51,177 bases of DNA, from assembly GCA_000513555.1 (NCBI GenBank), contig ALYD01000020.1:1-51177 (forward strand), given 5' to 3'. This DNA is from Lachnospiraceae bacterium JC7 (GTDB lineage Bacteria; Bacillota; Clostridia; Lachnospirales; Lachnospiraceae). A model generated the notes under the pieces. It was not told where the DNA came from and ran no database searches. It worked only from the letters and a program-made list of their open reading frames with translations. How positions within the stretch are numbered: position 1 is the stretch's first letter; each line of letters begins with the position of its first letter. Shown piece after piece: positions 38,917 through 47,162 of this stretch. The translations under genes were made by a program, and so were the position numbers.

Positions 38917-39498
38917 TCAGATGGTTCCCGGGCCTCCGCCGGAGTTATCTGTGCTTACAGGGCCTGAACCTGAGGTATCCACTGTCACCGGTCCGTTTCC
39001 TGAGTGAGTTGTATTCACTGTACCTGAGGGACCTGTAGCTGATCCTGAACCTGTATTCCTGATGCTGACGATCTGTGAGATCTTATAATCTGTGGTGTCG
39101 CCGCTGAGTCTTATTACAGGCTCATCATCCGCAAGATAAACCGCTTCAACTGTTCCTGTTCTGGTTTCAGCCGACTGTCCGCTTATGGCGTCAGGTTCCG
39201 TCACTACTGTGATCTCCTTGCCTATCATGCCTACAGAATAGCTCTGTTGTGCAAATGCTATCTGACTCTCAACTGACTCCGTCATGGATGTAAGTGACTG
39301 AACCATGGCCATCTGTGACATCTGTGCCAACATCTCACTGTTATCCATAGGATTGGTGTAATCCTGATTGGCGAGCTGTGCTGCCAGAAGCTTAAAATAA
39401 CTGCTTATGGTCAGTGTGTTTTTCTCGTTCGGTTCAGGAGTTGCTACTTTTTGTACATAGGGACTTGATGAACTTGATACACCTGATACTTCTGCCAT
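38917..39498 (-). CDS. flgD: FlgD, hook cap protein
   Basis: 193 aa. ISSYFKLLAAQLANQDYTNP and MDNSEMLAQMSQMAMVQSLT form the FlgD N-terminal signature. A short beta segment follows, but the usual Ig/tudor pair is reduced. The last ~35 residues are three imperfect Gly/Ser/Thr repeats (SGNGPVT, SGSGPVS, SGGGPGT). FlgD scaffolds hook polymerisation. It lies between fliK and the flagellar operon protein. Confidence 0.9.
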   Translation of the reverse strand: MAEVSGVSSSSSPYVQKVATPEPNEKNTLTISSYFKLLAAQLANQDYTNPMDNSEMLAQMSQMAMVQSLTSMTESVESQIAFAQQSYSVGMIGKEITVVTEPDAISGQSAETRTGTVEAVYLADDEPVIRLSGDTTDYKISQIVSIRNTGSGSATGPSGTVNTTHSGNGPVTVDTSGSGPVSTDNSGGGPGTI

Positions 39499-39521
39499 AT
39501 CCGTACTCCTTTCATGGATTG

Positions 39522-40916
39522 TCAGACAAGTCCTAGTCTCATCTGCTGTAAAAATGCTATGCTGCTCTCCGCACTTTGCTGTCCATGCTGTGCCTGCTGT
39601 CTCGCCTGCTGCTGAGCTGCATTTTCATTTGATTCTCTGCCGCTTGCCATATCCTGTTTTGCACTGCTCTGCTGTGCATTGGGGATATATACCTGTGTCT
39701 CTTGCCCGGTCTTCTGCTGAATGATATTCGCCATAGCCGGTGCACTCTGTGTAAGTATCTCAACTGTCTTCTGATTGGTAGCACTGATGGAAACCTGTGC
39801 ATGTCCTGAATCATAGCTTACATTGATGGTTATCTTTCCGAGATTCTCAGGATCGAGCTCTATGGTGAGCTGTCCGTTCTGTGTCGGGAATCTGGATGAG
39901 AGAAGATTGGTAAGATCCGACGCCAATGTTGACTCCGCTGTTCTCATCATCATGGTCTCATTGCTTGCCGTCGTCTGAGTGTTAGCAGATGCCTGATTTG
40001 TCTGGTTTGCAAAAGGTGAAGGTGTCGACCCATGAATCTCTGTGAATCCTTCCATAGGATCTTTCTCTGAAGAATCCGTGGACGCCTTTGTCTCCTGCTG
40101 TTTTGGTGCAACAGGTCCCATTTCCATCTCAGTTCTGTTGATCTGATTATCCGGTGCCCTTCCTGTTGGACCGTTAGTATCCATGGACGGTGTCCCTGTC
40201 GGACTGTTGGTACTGTTGGAAACTATTCTTCCCTGTCCTTCGAGACTCTTCAGGATCTCTGCAGGATCATACTTACCGGTAACTGTTTCTTCTACTTTCT
40301 TTCCATCGATATTAGCAGTGCCGTTTCTTTCCTCCTCAAGAGCTGCTGCCGAGCTCTCACTCTTAACGTTTGTTCCGGAAACAGATTCGCCCAGAGCTGT
40401 GGGAACCAGATTGCTGGTTGACACTGTAGGAGCATCACCTGTATTGATGACACCGGATACATCCGTTGCTGGCGGAGCTGCCTCTGTTGTGATCTTTTCT
40501 GTCACTAGTTCAACACCGTTGCTGGCTGTTGTGATACGGTCTGCCTGAAGATTACTCATCAGTAAAAGCATAGCTGTCATATCATCAGCATTACCGTTCT
40601 TCACCTCCTCTGTGTCGTTCACTGCGGCATCAGCTGAACTGTCAGGTGAAACTGTGTTCTGACCACCGTTTGGTGACTTTGGAGTCTTACCGCTGTTGTC
40701 AGATCTTGAACTGTTTCCCGGCTTATCCTGATTAGTCACAGGCTTTTTCACATCATAGCTGTCTTTTCCTTTTACAGTGTTGCTTCCCTGCAACAGACTG
40801 GAAAATGGAACTCCGCCTGTTGATAACAGATCAGTGTTCTGTCCGAATCCGGAAGTTCCGGTAGTCCATGGAACTGATCTCACAGACCCGGAAAAGTAAT
40901 TGTTTACCGCTTCCAA
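39522..40916 (-). CDS. fliK: FliK, hook-length control protein
   Basis: 464 aa. A long disordered, Thr/Ser/Asn-rich N-terminal part (about 1-330) acts as the ruler. It is followed by the C-terminal switch domain (about 335-425) with NGQLTIELDPENLGKITINV and HAQVSISATNQKTVEILTQS, the Flg_hook motif. The tail is Gln/Ala-rich. FliK is exported during hook growth and triggers FlhB switching. Standard place between fliJ and flgD. Confidence 0.92.
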   Translation of the reverse strand: MEAVNNYFSGSVRSVPWTTGTSGFGQNTDLLSTGGVPFSSLLQGSNTVKGKDSYDVKKPVTNQDKPGNSSRSDNSGKTPKSPNGGQNTVSPDSSADAAVNDTEEVKNGNADDMTAMLLLMSNLQADRITTASNGVELVTEKITTEAAPPATDVSGVINTGDAPTVSTSNLVPTALGESVSGTNVKSESSAAALEEERNGTANIDGKKVEETVTGKYDPAEILKSLEGQGRIVSNSTNSPTGTPSMDTNGPTGRAPDNQINRTEMEMGPVAPKQQETKASTDSSEKDPMEGFTEIHGSTPSPFANQTNQASANTQTTASNETMMMRTAESTLASDLTNLLSSRFPTQNGQLTIELDPENLGKITINVSYDSGHAQVSISATNQKTVEILTQSAPAMANIIQQKTGQETQVYIPNAQQSSAKQDMASGRESNENAAQQQARQQAQHGQQSAESSIAFLQQMRLGLV

Positions 40917-40994
40917 ATTGTTTCCTCCTTTCCTTGGTTATATATATGTAATCCATGCTTAGCATGAGGATCACCGTTTTTATGCAGATTCCTG

Positions 40995-41447
40995 TCAGGC
41001 AGACCTGACTACCGAATTCTGCTGATTGTTGACAAACTCATCGATAAAAGCTTCATTGTCCTTCTGCTCCTGAGCTTTATAGATCTCCTGCTTTTTCTCT
41101 TTGAGTTTTTCAAACTTGTTCACGTCGATGTTCGCCGCGATAACCTCCTCTTTCTTTTTATCGGCATTAGCCTGCAAAATCTTAAGTGCTTCTTTTTCAA
41201 CTTCAACCTGTTTATCCAGATTGTCTATCATATTTGCGTACATCAAAAATTTTTCGATAGCCGCTCCCTGCTGCTTTATACCGTCAAATTCAAGATTTAA
41301 AGCATCGGCTTTTGCCCTAAGATTTGCTATCTGCAGCTTCTTTTCTTCGACGAATTTCATTCTGATCGCATACTGTTCTTTCAGATCATCAAGCACACTC
41401 TGTTTGTACTCGAGTACAGACTGAAGATTATATTGAAATCTTTTCAT
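40995..41447 (-). CDS. fliJ: FliJ, export chaperone/ATPase stalk
   Basis: 150 aa, an almost continuous coiled coil beginning MKRFQYNLQSVLEYKQSVLD, the FliJ N-terminus. FliJ sits in the centre of the FliI hexamer and contacts FlhA. Directly downstream of fliI, as expected. Confidence 0.9.
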   Translation of the reverse strand: MKRFQYNLQSVLEYKQSVLDDLKEQYAIRMKFVEEKKLQIANLRAKADALNLEFDGIKQQGAAIEKFLMYANMIDNLDKQVEVEKEALKILQANADKKKEEVIAANIDVNKFEKLKEKKQEIYKAQEQKDNEAFIDEFVNNQQNSVVRSA

Positions 41448-41544
41448 CAGTTGCCACCTTTCTCCAGAAATGCCAGCAAAAATTTAATTTGCATTGTCAG
41501 CTTCCGCTGAATGTCGCTTTTTGTTAAAAAAAGCCCACAGCTTC

Positions 41545-42849
41545 TTAACCAACAATGCTCTTAAGCTGTCCCAACACCTCGTCATAGGAAAATGCTTCCT
41601 TCGTACCCTGAATCAAAAATTTATTGATATCAGCGTACTTGCTGATCGCCTCATCCAAAGCCGCATTGGTACCCTTTTTGTAGGCGCCGATGGATATCAG
41701 ATCAGCATTCTTCTGATACAATCCCAGAAGATTACGCATCTTTGATGCGTATTTGTTATGCTCCTGAGAAACTATCTCCACCATGAGACGGCTGACGCTG
41801 GCGCCTATGTTTATGGCAGGATAATGATTCTCTGCCGCCAGAGCTCTCGAAAGGACTATATGTCCGTCCAGAATACCTCTTACAGTATCGGCTATTGGCT
41901 CATTCGTATCATCACCTTCCACAAGTACCGTATATACGCCGGTTATGGAACCCCTGTTAAATTGTCCTGCTCTCTCGAGAAGTCTCGGAAACTCCGCATA
42001 AATGGAAGGCGTATAGCCTCTCGCTATAGGAGGTTCTCCTGTAGCGAGCCCTATCTCACGCTGTGCCATGGCATATCGTGTAAGGGAATCCATCATTAGC
42101 AGTACATCCATCCCCCTGTCGCGGAAATACTCCGCTATAGTCGTTGCAACTAAAGGACACTTTAGTCTCAGCATAGCCGGCTGATCCGATGTGGCCACCA
42201 CCAGAATGGATCTCTTCATCCCTTCCTCTCCGAGATCCTTCTGGGCGAATTCCAAAACCTCACGGCCTCTCTCACCAACCAGGGCTATAACATTTATATC
42301 AGTCTTGACATTTTTTGCTATCATACCCATGAGTGTGGATTTACCTACCCCGGAGCCTGCAAAAATGCCGATACGCTGTCCCTTGCCTATAGTATTTAAT
42401 CCATCGATCGCTTTGATGCCAAAATCCAGTCTTGAACGAATAGGAGGTCTGTCCAGAGGATTGGTGTAAGCACTGTTTACTGTGTAGGTAGTAGCGTTTA
42501 CAGGAAACGGCTCGCCACCATCCATGGGCTGTCCCAAAGCATTGACGATCCTGCCCTTAAGGAAGTTGCCCACAGGCACCCTCAGCCTGTGTTTCGTGTT
42601 TCTTACGAAACTTCCCGATGTGATACCGGGTGTAGCCTCATAAGTCATAAGCTGTATCTTATCTCCCTTAAATCCGACCACCTCTGCCGGAATGCTCTTA
42701 TTCAGTTCATCGTTATGGATCATGCAGATGTCCCCTATGCTGGCTTTATCGCCGGAAGCCTCTATGGCCATTCCAACGATATTCTCTATCTTACCTACAC
42801 GTCCGACTGTTTCTGACTTCCTGATAATTTCCGGAAGCTTTTCAAACAT
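41545..42849 (-). CDS. fliI: FliI, flagellar export ATPase
   Basis: 434 aa. Walker A GIFAGSGVGKSTLMG, Walker B VLLMMDSLTRYAMAQREIGL and the ATP-synthase-like signature in PAINIGASVSRLM identify FliI. It energises delivery of substrates to the export gate. Its start overlaps the last base of fliH (ATG shares A with the stop), so the two are coupled. Confidence 0.95.
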   Translation of the reverse strand: MFEKLPEIIRKSETVGRVGKIENIVGMAIEASGDKASIGDICMIHNDELNKSIPAEVVGFKGDKIQLMTYEATPGITSGSFVRNTKHRLRVPVGNFLKGRIVNALGQPMDGGEPFPVNATTYTVNSAYTNPLDRPPIRSRLDFGIKAIDGLNTIGKGQRIGIFAGSGVGKSTLMGMIAKNVKTDINVIALVGERGREVLEFAQKDLGEEGMKRSILVVATSDQPAMLRLKCPLVATTIAEYFRDRGMDVLLMMDSLTRYAMAQREIGLATGEPPIARGYTPSIYAEFPRLLERAGQFNRGSITGVYTVLVEGDDTNEPIADTVRGILDGHIVLSRALAAENHYPAINIGASVSRLMVEIVSQEHNKYASKMRNLLGLYQKNADLISIGAYKKGTNAALDEAISKYADINKFLIQGTKEAFSYDEVLGQLKSIVG

Positions 42850-43748
42850 TACTCTATACCCTCTTCAACATCATCACCCAGGCTAACTCCATTCAGGTTC
42901 TCTCTTATGTTGTCTATCTGAGAATCTACACCGATGTCTATCATCTCACTAGGAGTCTCTATGACCGCGTATCCTACCTTTTCCTTATCCTGAACAACGA
43001 ACTTTACATTGTCGGAAATTCTGGCCAGATCTGCTGCCACATCCTCATCCACGGAGATAAGCTGCTCGTAGTCAAACTTGTCAATATAGATCTTGATCCA
43101 CTCAGTCCGCTTCATTTTTTCAACTTCTGCTATGATCATTCGTTTGATGATCTCACCTGAGGTCTCCAGACTTATATGTATGACCTTTTCGGCCACAGCT
43201 ATGGCTACATTCTTAAGCTCATCCAGATACCTGTGAAAGCTCTCGTCCCGTTCCTCACCGATCTGGATAATGGAATGTGCTACGGCTGTCTGATACTTTT
43301 CCACTGTTTGTTTAAACTCGGCTTCCGCCTGTTGCTTGGCTGCCTCCCGTCCGTCCTGCATCCCCTCCTGATGACCGCTGTTATATCCTTCTTCATAGGC
43401 ATCCGTTTTTATCTGTTCTGCCTCCATCTTTGCTATATTGATGATCTTTTCAGCTCTGTCGGCTGCATCTCTCAGCATCTTTCTCTGCATGATGGAGATC
43501 TCTTCGTCTGATTTGATGGCTCCGTTCTGAAACAACTGGTCCGGTCTCTGAAGCGGCATATCTCTATAGTCCTGAAAAGTTGCTTCTCTATCCGGCTTTG
43601 TTTCCTGAGTATCGACCTCCTCCTGAACTTCCTCGCCCTTTTTAAATACCTCCACTGTGGAAGCGAACTGTTGGATACTCGCATTGCGTCCACCCTTGAT
43701 GATGGCTCTAGAGGCTTTACCCTTATACAATGATTGTATCTTCTCCAC
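42849..43748 (-). CDS. fliH: FliH, negative regulator/stator of FliI
   Basis: 299 aa. The centre is a Glu/Gln/Ala-rich coiled coil (about 95-160, EEGYNSGHQEGMQDGREAAK) and the C-terminal domain carries AVAEKVIHISLETSGEIIKR. FliH links FliI to the C-ring. The start is uncertain: the longest frame uses GTG at 43748 (adjacent SD), while TTG at 43730 has GGAGAAG about 9 nt upstream. Both overlap the fliG end. Confidence 0.9.
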   Translation of the reverse strand: MEKIQSLYKGKASRAIIKGGRNASIQQFASTVEVFKKGEEVQEEVDTQETKPDREATFQDYRDMPLQRPDQLFQNGAIKSDEEISIMQRKMLRDAADRAEKIINIAKMEAEQIKTDAYEEGYNSGHQEGMQDGREAAKQQAEAEFKQTVEKYQTAVAHSIIQIGEERDESFHRYLDELKNVAIAVAEKVIHISLETSGEIIKRMIIAEVEKMKRTEWIKIYIDKFDYEQLISVDEDVAADLARISDNVKFVVQDKEKVGYAVIETPSEMIDIGVDSQIDNIRENLNGVSLGDDVEEGIE

Positions 43749-44793
43749 CTCCCTTGTTGATTACAAGCTCGCCCTGCTCTTCCAGCTTACGGATGAGGTT
43801 AACGATACGCGACTGAGCCTCCTCAACATCCTTGAGACGTACATTGCTGGTTGTTTCCATATCTCCCTTAACTGTCTCTGCCTGACGCTTGGACATGTTA
43901 CCGAAGAAGATATCCTTCATCTCGTCGCTTGCTGTCTTCATAGCAAATACGATATCCTTGGTATCGCAATCTCGTATAAATCTCTGAACAGAACGGTTGT
44001 CCATGGTAAGGATGTCTTCGAATACGAACATCTTGTCTCGGATATCCTTTGAAAGTGTAGGATTCGATACATCCAACTCGTCGAAGATCTTCTTCTCGGA
44101 GCTTCTGTCGATGTGGTTCATTACGTCAGCAACATAATCGATACCACCGAGGTTCATATTGTCCTCACTGGTGATGATAGAGCTGAACTTACGTTTCATT
44201 TCGTTTTCAATTATCTGTATAGCATCAGGTGATACTCGATCCATGTTTGCCATAGCAGTAACTGTAGGGATACGTTTTTCCTCCGGAAGGTTCTCAAGCA
44301 CCTTAGCCGACTGCTCAGCTTCCATGTATGACATGATAAGTGCGATAACCTGCGGTCTCTCTGTACCAAGCAGTGACAGGAGCGCCTTCGGGTCTCCCTT
44401 TGCAAAGAAGTTGAACGGCTTGGATGCAAGAGTCTTGGAAACCTTGTCCAGAAGGTTCTTGGCTGTAGACTCGCCAAATGCTTTCTCAAGTACGTTTTTA
44501 GCGTAGTCTATACCACCGTCTGTCATCATCTTATGAGTCAGGCAAAGCTTGTAGAACTCATCCAGAGTGTCTTCCACTTCCTGGTTGGTGGTCTTTCCAA
44601 CCCTTGCCACCTCATAAGTAAGTTCTTCTATATCTGTTTCATTTAAGTACTTATATAACTGTGATGCTCTGTCAGCTCCTATGGAAACAACCACAAGAGC
44701 GGCTTTCTGTTTCTGCGTCAGCTTGCGCTTGGAACCCTCATCCTTGGAACTGCTCTCTGTTGCACTACCTTCTTGAACGGTCTCTTCTGCCAT
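43723..44793 (-). CDS. fliG: FliG, rotor/switch protein
   Basis: 356 aa. LTQKQKAALVVVSIGADRAS opens FliG-N; the middle domain includes LLSLLGTERPQVIALIMSYM, where the usual EHPQ reads ERPQ; the torque domain ends SRIVNLIRKLEEQGELVINK. It couples stator force to the MS ring. The ATG at 44793 has GAGGAGG nine bases upstream; a frame from 44847 would overlap fliF by 83 nt. Overlap with fliF at the chosen start is 29 nt. Confidence 0.94.
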   Translation of the reverse strand: MAEETVQEGSATESSSKDEGSKRKLTQKQKAALVVVSIGADRASQLYKYLNETDIEELTYEVARVGKTTNQEVEDTLDEFYKLCLTHKMMTDGGIDYAKNVLEKAFGESTAKNLLDKVSKTLASKPFNFFAKGDPKALLSLLGTERPQVIALIMSYMEAEQSAKVLENLPEEKRIPTVTAMANMDRVSPDAIQIIENEMKRKFSSIITSEDNMNLGGIDYVADVMNHIDRSSEKKIFDELDVSNPTLSKDIRDKMFVFEDILTMDNRSVQRFIRDCDTKDIVFAMKTASDEMKDIFFGNMSKRQAETVKGDMETTSNVRLKDVEEAQSRIVNLIRKLEEQGELVINKGGGEDTIIV

Positions 44794-46435
44794 TGTTTCT
44801 AGCCTCCTCATCTTCTTCACGCAGCCATCCCTGAATGAGCTTTGCAACTACCTGAGGATTGTTGTCTACAAACTCTCCGATGTTCTGCTTCAGGCGCATG
44901 CCATGCTGCATTGATGCATTTGTATCTTCTTCTGCTCCGAGTTCCATCTCTTCTTCACGCTGCCTCTTTTGCGCTGCTGTCTCCTCTTCTGCAGCCGCTG
45001 CAGCCGCTGCCTCTGCTTCCGCAGCTGCTGCCTCCTCCGCCGCCTTCTGTGCTGCAAGTCTCTTCTTCTTTTTCTTCCTGAGAATAATAAGTATAAGTAT
45101 GAGAAGAAGTAGTACACCTGCTGCGATGGCGATAATAAGTGTAACAAGCGGGAATTCAGGTTCAGGCTCAGGCTGTACTTCTTCAGCCTGTGTTTCCTCT
45201 TCAGCCGGTGTTGAACGGATGATGGTTATCTTTTCAGCTGCATCCGCTCTTCCGATTCCGCCTGCATCCGCAACAAGATTAACGAGATCCTGCTGCTGTA
45301 CGGATCTGTCATCAGTCATGATAACGACCGCTACTGTTGCATCCTTAAGGACTCCCGGAGAGATCTCCTTCTGTTCCTTGAGTACGTTGTACAACCAGTC
45401 TCTGGAGTATGCATTGGCGGCATAGGAATTGGCTCCGTTGGCTCCGTTCTGGTTTGTATATCTCGGTGTGTCGGCATTGGCATCGGTTCCCACAACACCT
45501 GCCGCACCATCGTTAGCGGAACCGCTGTTCTCGCTGTTGTAGTCCTCATGATTGAGAAGTCCGGAACGCTCTGTCTCTTCAACCTTATCGGGAACGGTAT
45601 ACTGGGTATTCTCAGATATGAGCTTCGTCATATCGAGAGTTCCCTTAACGGATACCGCTATGTTCTCTGCTCCGTAGAGCTTTGCCAGTACTCGCTTAAT
45701 GTTCTGTGCGATGCTGTTCTCTATCTGTGCGGTGAGATCCTGGATGACCTTACTGGTCTCTCCGCTGCCGGATCCTCCACCGACCTCTTCCATGGTGTTC
45801 GCGTCAAATACCGAGACATTGGTAAAATTCACACCCTTTACCGATCTCGAAATGAGATTTCGGATAGCATCGGCATTGGTCTCGGTGAGCTTTGCCCCGT
45901 CTTTCATGGTCACCACTGCAGAAGCTGACGCATCTATGCTCTTAGTGGTGCTGAGGGCAAATTTCTCATTTGAACCCTTGGCAATGGTTACCTTTGCATC
46001 CTGTACGCCGTCAAATATGCGTATGGTTGCTCCCAGACGATCCTGCAGATCATAAAGTGTATACAGCTCCTTATCGGACTCTGTAGTCATGAGACCTGCA
46101 TTACTTATGTACATATCATAAGTAAAACCACTCTTGGGATAACCCTTGCTGAGAAGCGATACTCTAGTGGACTCTACCTTATCCTCCGGTACACGGATGG
46201 CACCATCATTGGCATTGTAGGTATAGACTATCCCCTGATCCTGCAGGAGGTTGGCCACCTGCGAAGCTTCTTCCGTACTCAAGCCAGTGAACAATGTACT
46301 ATATTTAGTTTGACTAAGAAGATTTAAATATATGATTGCAGCTGCAGCGGCAATTACCGTTGCAGCAATGATGCCTATGATCGCAACCCGATTCTTTTTA
46401 GGCATCTTTCCCCATGATTCTTTAAAGTTATCCAA
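44765..46435 (-). CDS. fliF: FliF, MS-ring protein
   Basis: 556 aa. Two membrane helices (about 18-40 and 430-455) bracket the ring-building domains (YSTLFTGLSTEEASQVANLL; GYPKSGFTYDMYISNAG). After the second helix come Lys-rich and Ala/Glu-rich stretches, then the FliG-binding tail (IGEFVDNNPQVVAKLIQGWL). It founds the basal body. The start is TTG at 46435 with GGAG about six bases upstream. Confidence 0.94.
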   Translation of the reverse strand: MDNFKESWGKMPKKNRVAIIGIIAATVIAAAAAIIYLNLLSQTKYSTLFTGLSTEEASQVANLLQDQGIVYTYNANDGAIRVPEDKVESTRVSLLSKGYPKSGFTYDMYISNAGLMTTESDKELYTLYDLQDRLGATIRIFDGVQDAKVTIAKGSNEKFALSTTKSIDASASAVVTMKDGAKLTETNADAIRNLISRSVKGVNFTNVSVFDANTMEEVGGGSGSGETSKVIQDLTAQIENSIAQNIKRVLAKLYGAENIAVSVKGTLDMTKLISENTQYTVPDKVEETERSGLLNHEDYNSENSGSANDGAAGVVGTDANADTPRYTNQNGANGANSYAANAYSRDWLYNVLKEQKEISPGVLKDATVAVVIMTDDRSVQQQDLVNLVADAGGIGRADAAEKITIIRSTPAEEETQAEEVQPEPEPEFPLVTLIIAIAAGVLLLLILILIILRKKKKKRLAAQKAAEEAAAAEAEAAAAAAAEEETAAQKRQREEEMELGAEEDTNASMQHGMRLKQNIGEFVDNNPQVVAKLIQGWLREEDEEARNNGRRDRSRR

Positions 46436-46497
46436 AGTTCACTCCACTCTGAAACCCATCCCCAACTTACAGCTTTTATGATCAGATCGTCCCGAAA

Positions 46498-46815
46498 TCA
46501 GGTATTCATCTTGATCAGCTCTGTATAAGCAGTCAAAGCTTTGTTTCTTAATGTAATCATCATAGACAAACTGATGGCAGCCTTCGACTCAGCGATCGGA
46601 AGTGAATGTGCATCTTCCAACTGACCTGTAGCCAGTAAGTACTGCTTATTTTCCACGTCAGCCTGGGTAACCTTTACGTTATTTACCGCATTGTCAAAGA
46701 TATCCTTGAACAATGCTGCCCCCTGAGACTCCTGTGGCCTCTCGTTTCTCTGGGATCCCAAATCCCCCATAGTCCATGGTTTCATAGGTGTGATAAATTG
46801 ATTGTTAATTTCCAT
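46498..46815 (-). CDS. fliE: FliE, MS-ring/rod junction protein
   Basis: 105 aa. ALFKDIFDNAVNNVKVTQAD and SLPIAESKAAISLSMMITLR with NKALTAYTELIKM form the FliE signature. FliE joins the MS ring to the rod and is the first exported subunit. AGAGGG is about eight bases upstream of the ATG. First gene of the large cluster; flgB and flgC, normally just upstream, are not here. Confidence 0.93.
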   Translation of the reverse strand: MEINNQFITPMKPWTMGDLGSQRNERPQESQGAALFKDIFDNAVNNVKVTQADVENKQYLLATGQLEDAHSLPIAESKAAISLSMMITLRNKALTAYTELIKMNT

Positions 46816-46883
46816 GATGCAGGCCCTCTATCCTCTTAAAAATCATAAAATAACTTTAATTTTTAAATTCAGCAAATAGCGTG

Positions 46884-46902
46884 CTAAATTTTATAAATAG
46901 CG
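46884..46902 (-). promoter_or_regulatory. Shared 19-bp element upstream of fliE
   Basis: Minus strand CGCTATTTATAAAATTTAG, differing at one base from 24841-24859 ahead of flgF. The half CGCTATTT is repeated at 46874-46881, 21 bp (two helical turns) away in the same orientation. Confidence 0.45.
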
Positions 46903-47061
46903 ATCAGTAACGTTTGCCCTTCCCTGGAAACTAACTTTTCATGGAGTTTTGTGCGGTTCCTCAGGCTGAAGGCCTATGACTCGGTTCCGCTCCTCTATAT
47001 ATGATCTCAACCACTTCCCTGTGGATGATTGTTTATGATCGTTACTAAATCCATGAAATTA

Positions 47062-47088
47062 ATATCGACAGAAATCAAAATAATATTA
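47062..47088 (-). promoter_or_regulatory. Sigma-28-like promoter upstream of fliE
   Basis: Minus strand: TAAT (47085-47088), 15-nt spacer, GTCGATAT (47062-47069). It has the same elements as the flgK promoter. Presence ahead of an early basal-body operon is unexpected. Confidence 0.5.
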
Positions 47089-47113
47089 GTAAATGTACTT
47101 AACTCTATATCAT

Positions 47114-47152
47114 CTCAGCACCCACATGAAATATATTTCTGCGGGTGCTGAG
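47114..47152 (-). terminator. Hairpin terminator after mcp
   Basis: CTCAGCACCC (47114-47123) pairs perfectly with GGGTGCTGAG (47143-47152), with further A/T pairing inside. It is 11 nt after the mcp stop. The following minus-strand sequence lacks a T-run, so termination may be partial. Confidence 0.7.
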
Positions 47153-47162
47153 AACTTTCTTA

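Larger units (their letters stand above)
46816..47162. other. fliE leader/intergenic region
   Basis: 347 nt without a gene. On the minus strand it holds the mcp terminator (47114-47152), a sigma-28-like promoter (47062-47088), a CCAC-AGGGAA-GTGG hairpin (47011-47024), an imperfect hairpin with GCGG/CCGC ends (about 46952-46989), and the shared 19-bp element (46884-46902). The predicted leader is about 240 nt long. Confidence 0.6.

Noticed and set aside
43472..43693. Arg-rich minus-strand frame inside fliH
   Set aside because: Same-strand alternative frame without SD; overlaps the conserved fliH frame.
46952..46989. Imperfect palindrome GCGGTTCC...GGTTCCGC as a riboswitch or attachment site
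   Set aside because: Stems are short with internal mismatches and no integrase or matching second site is present; noted only as a possible hairpin in the fliE leader.
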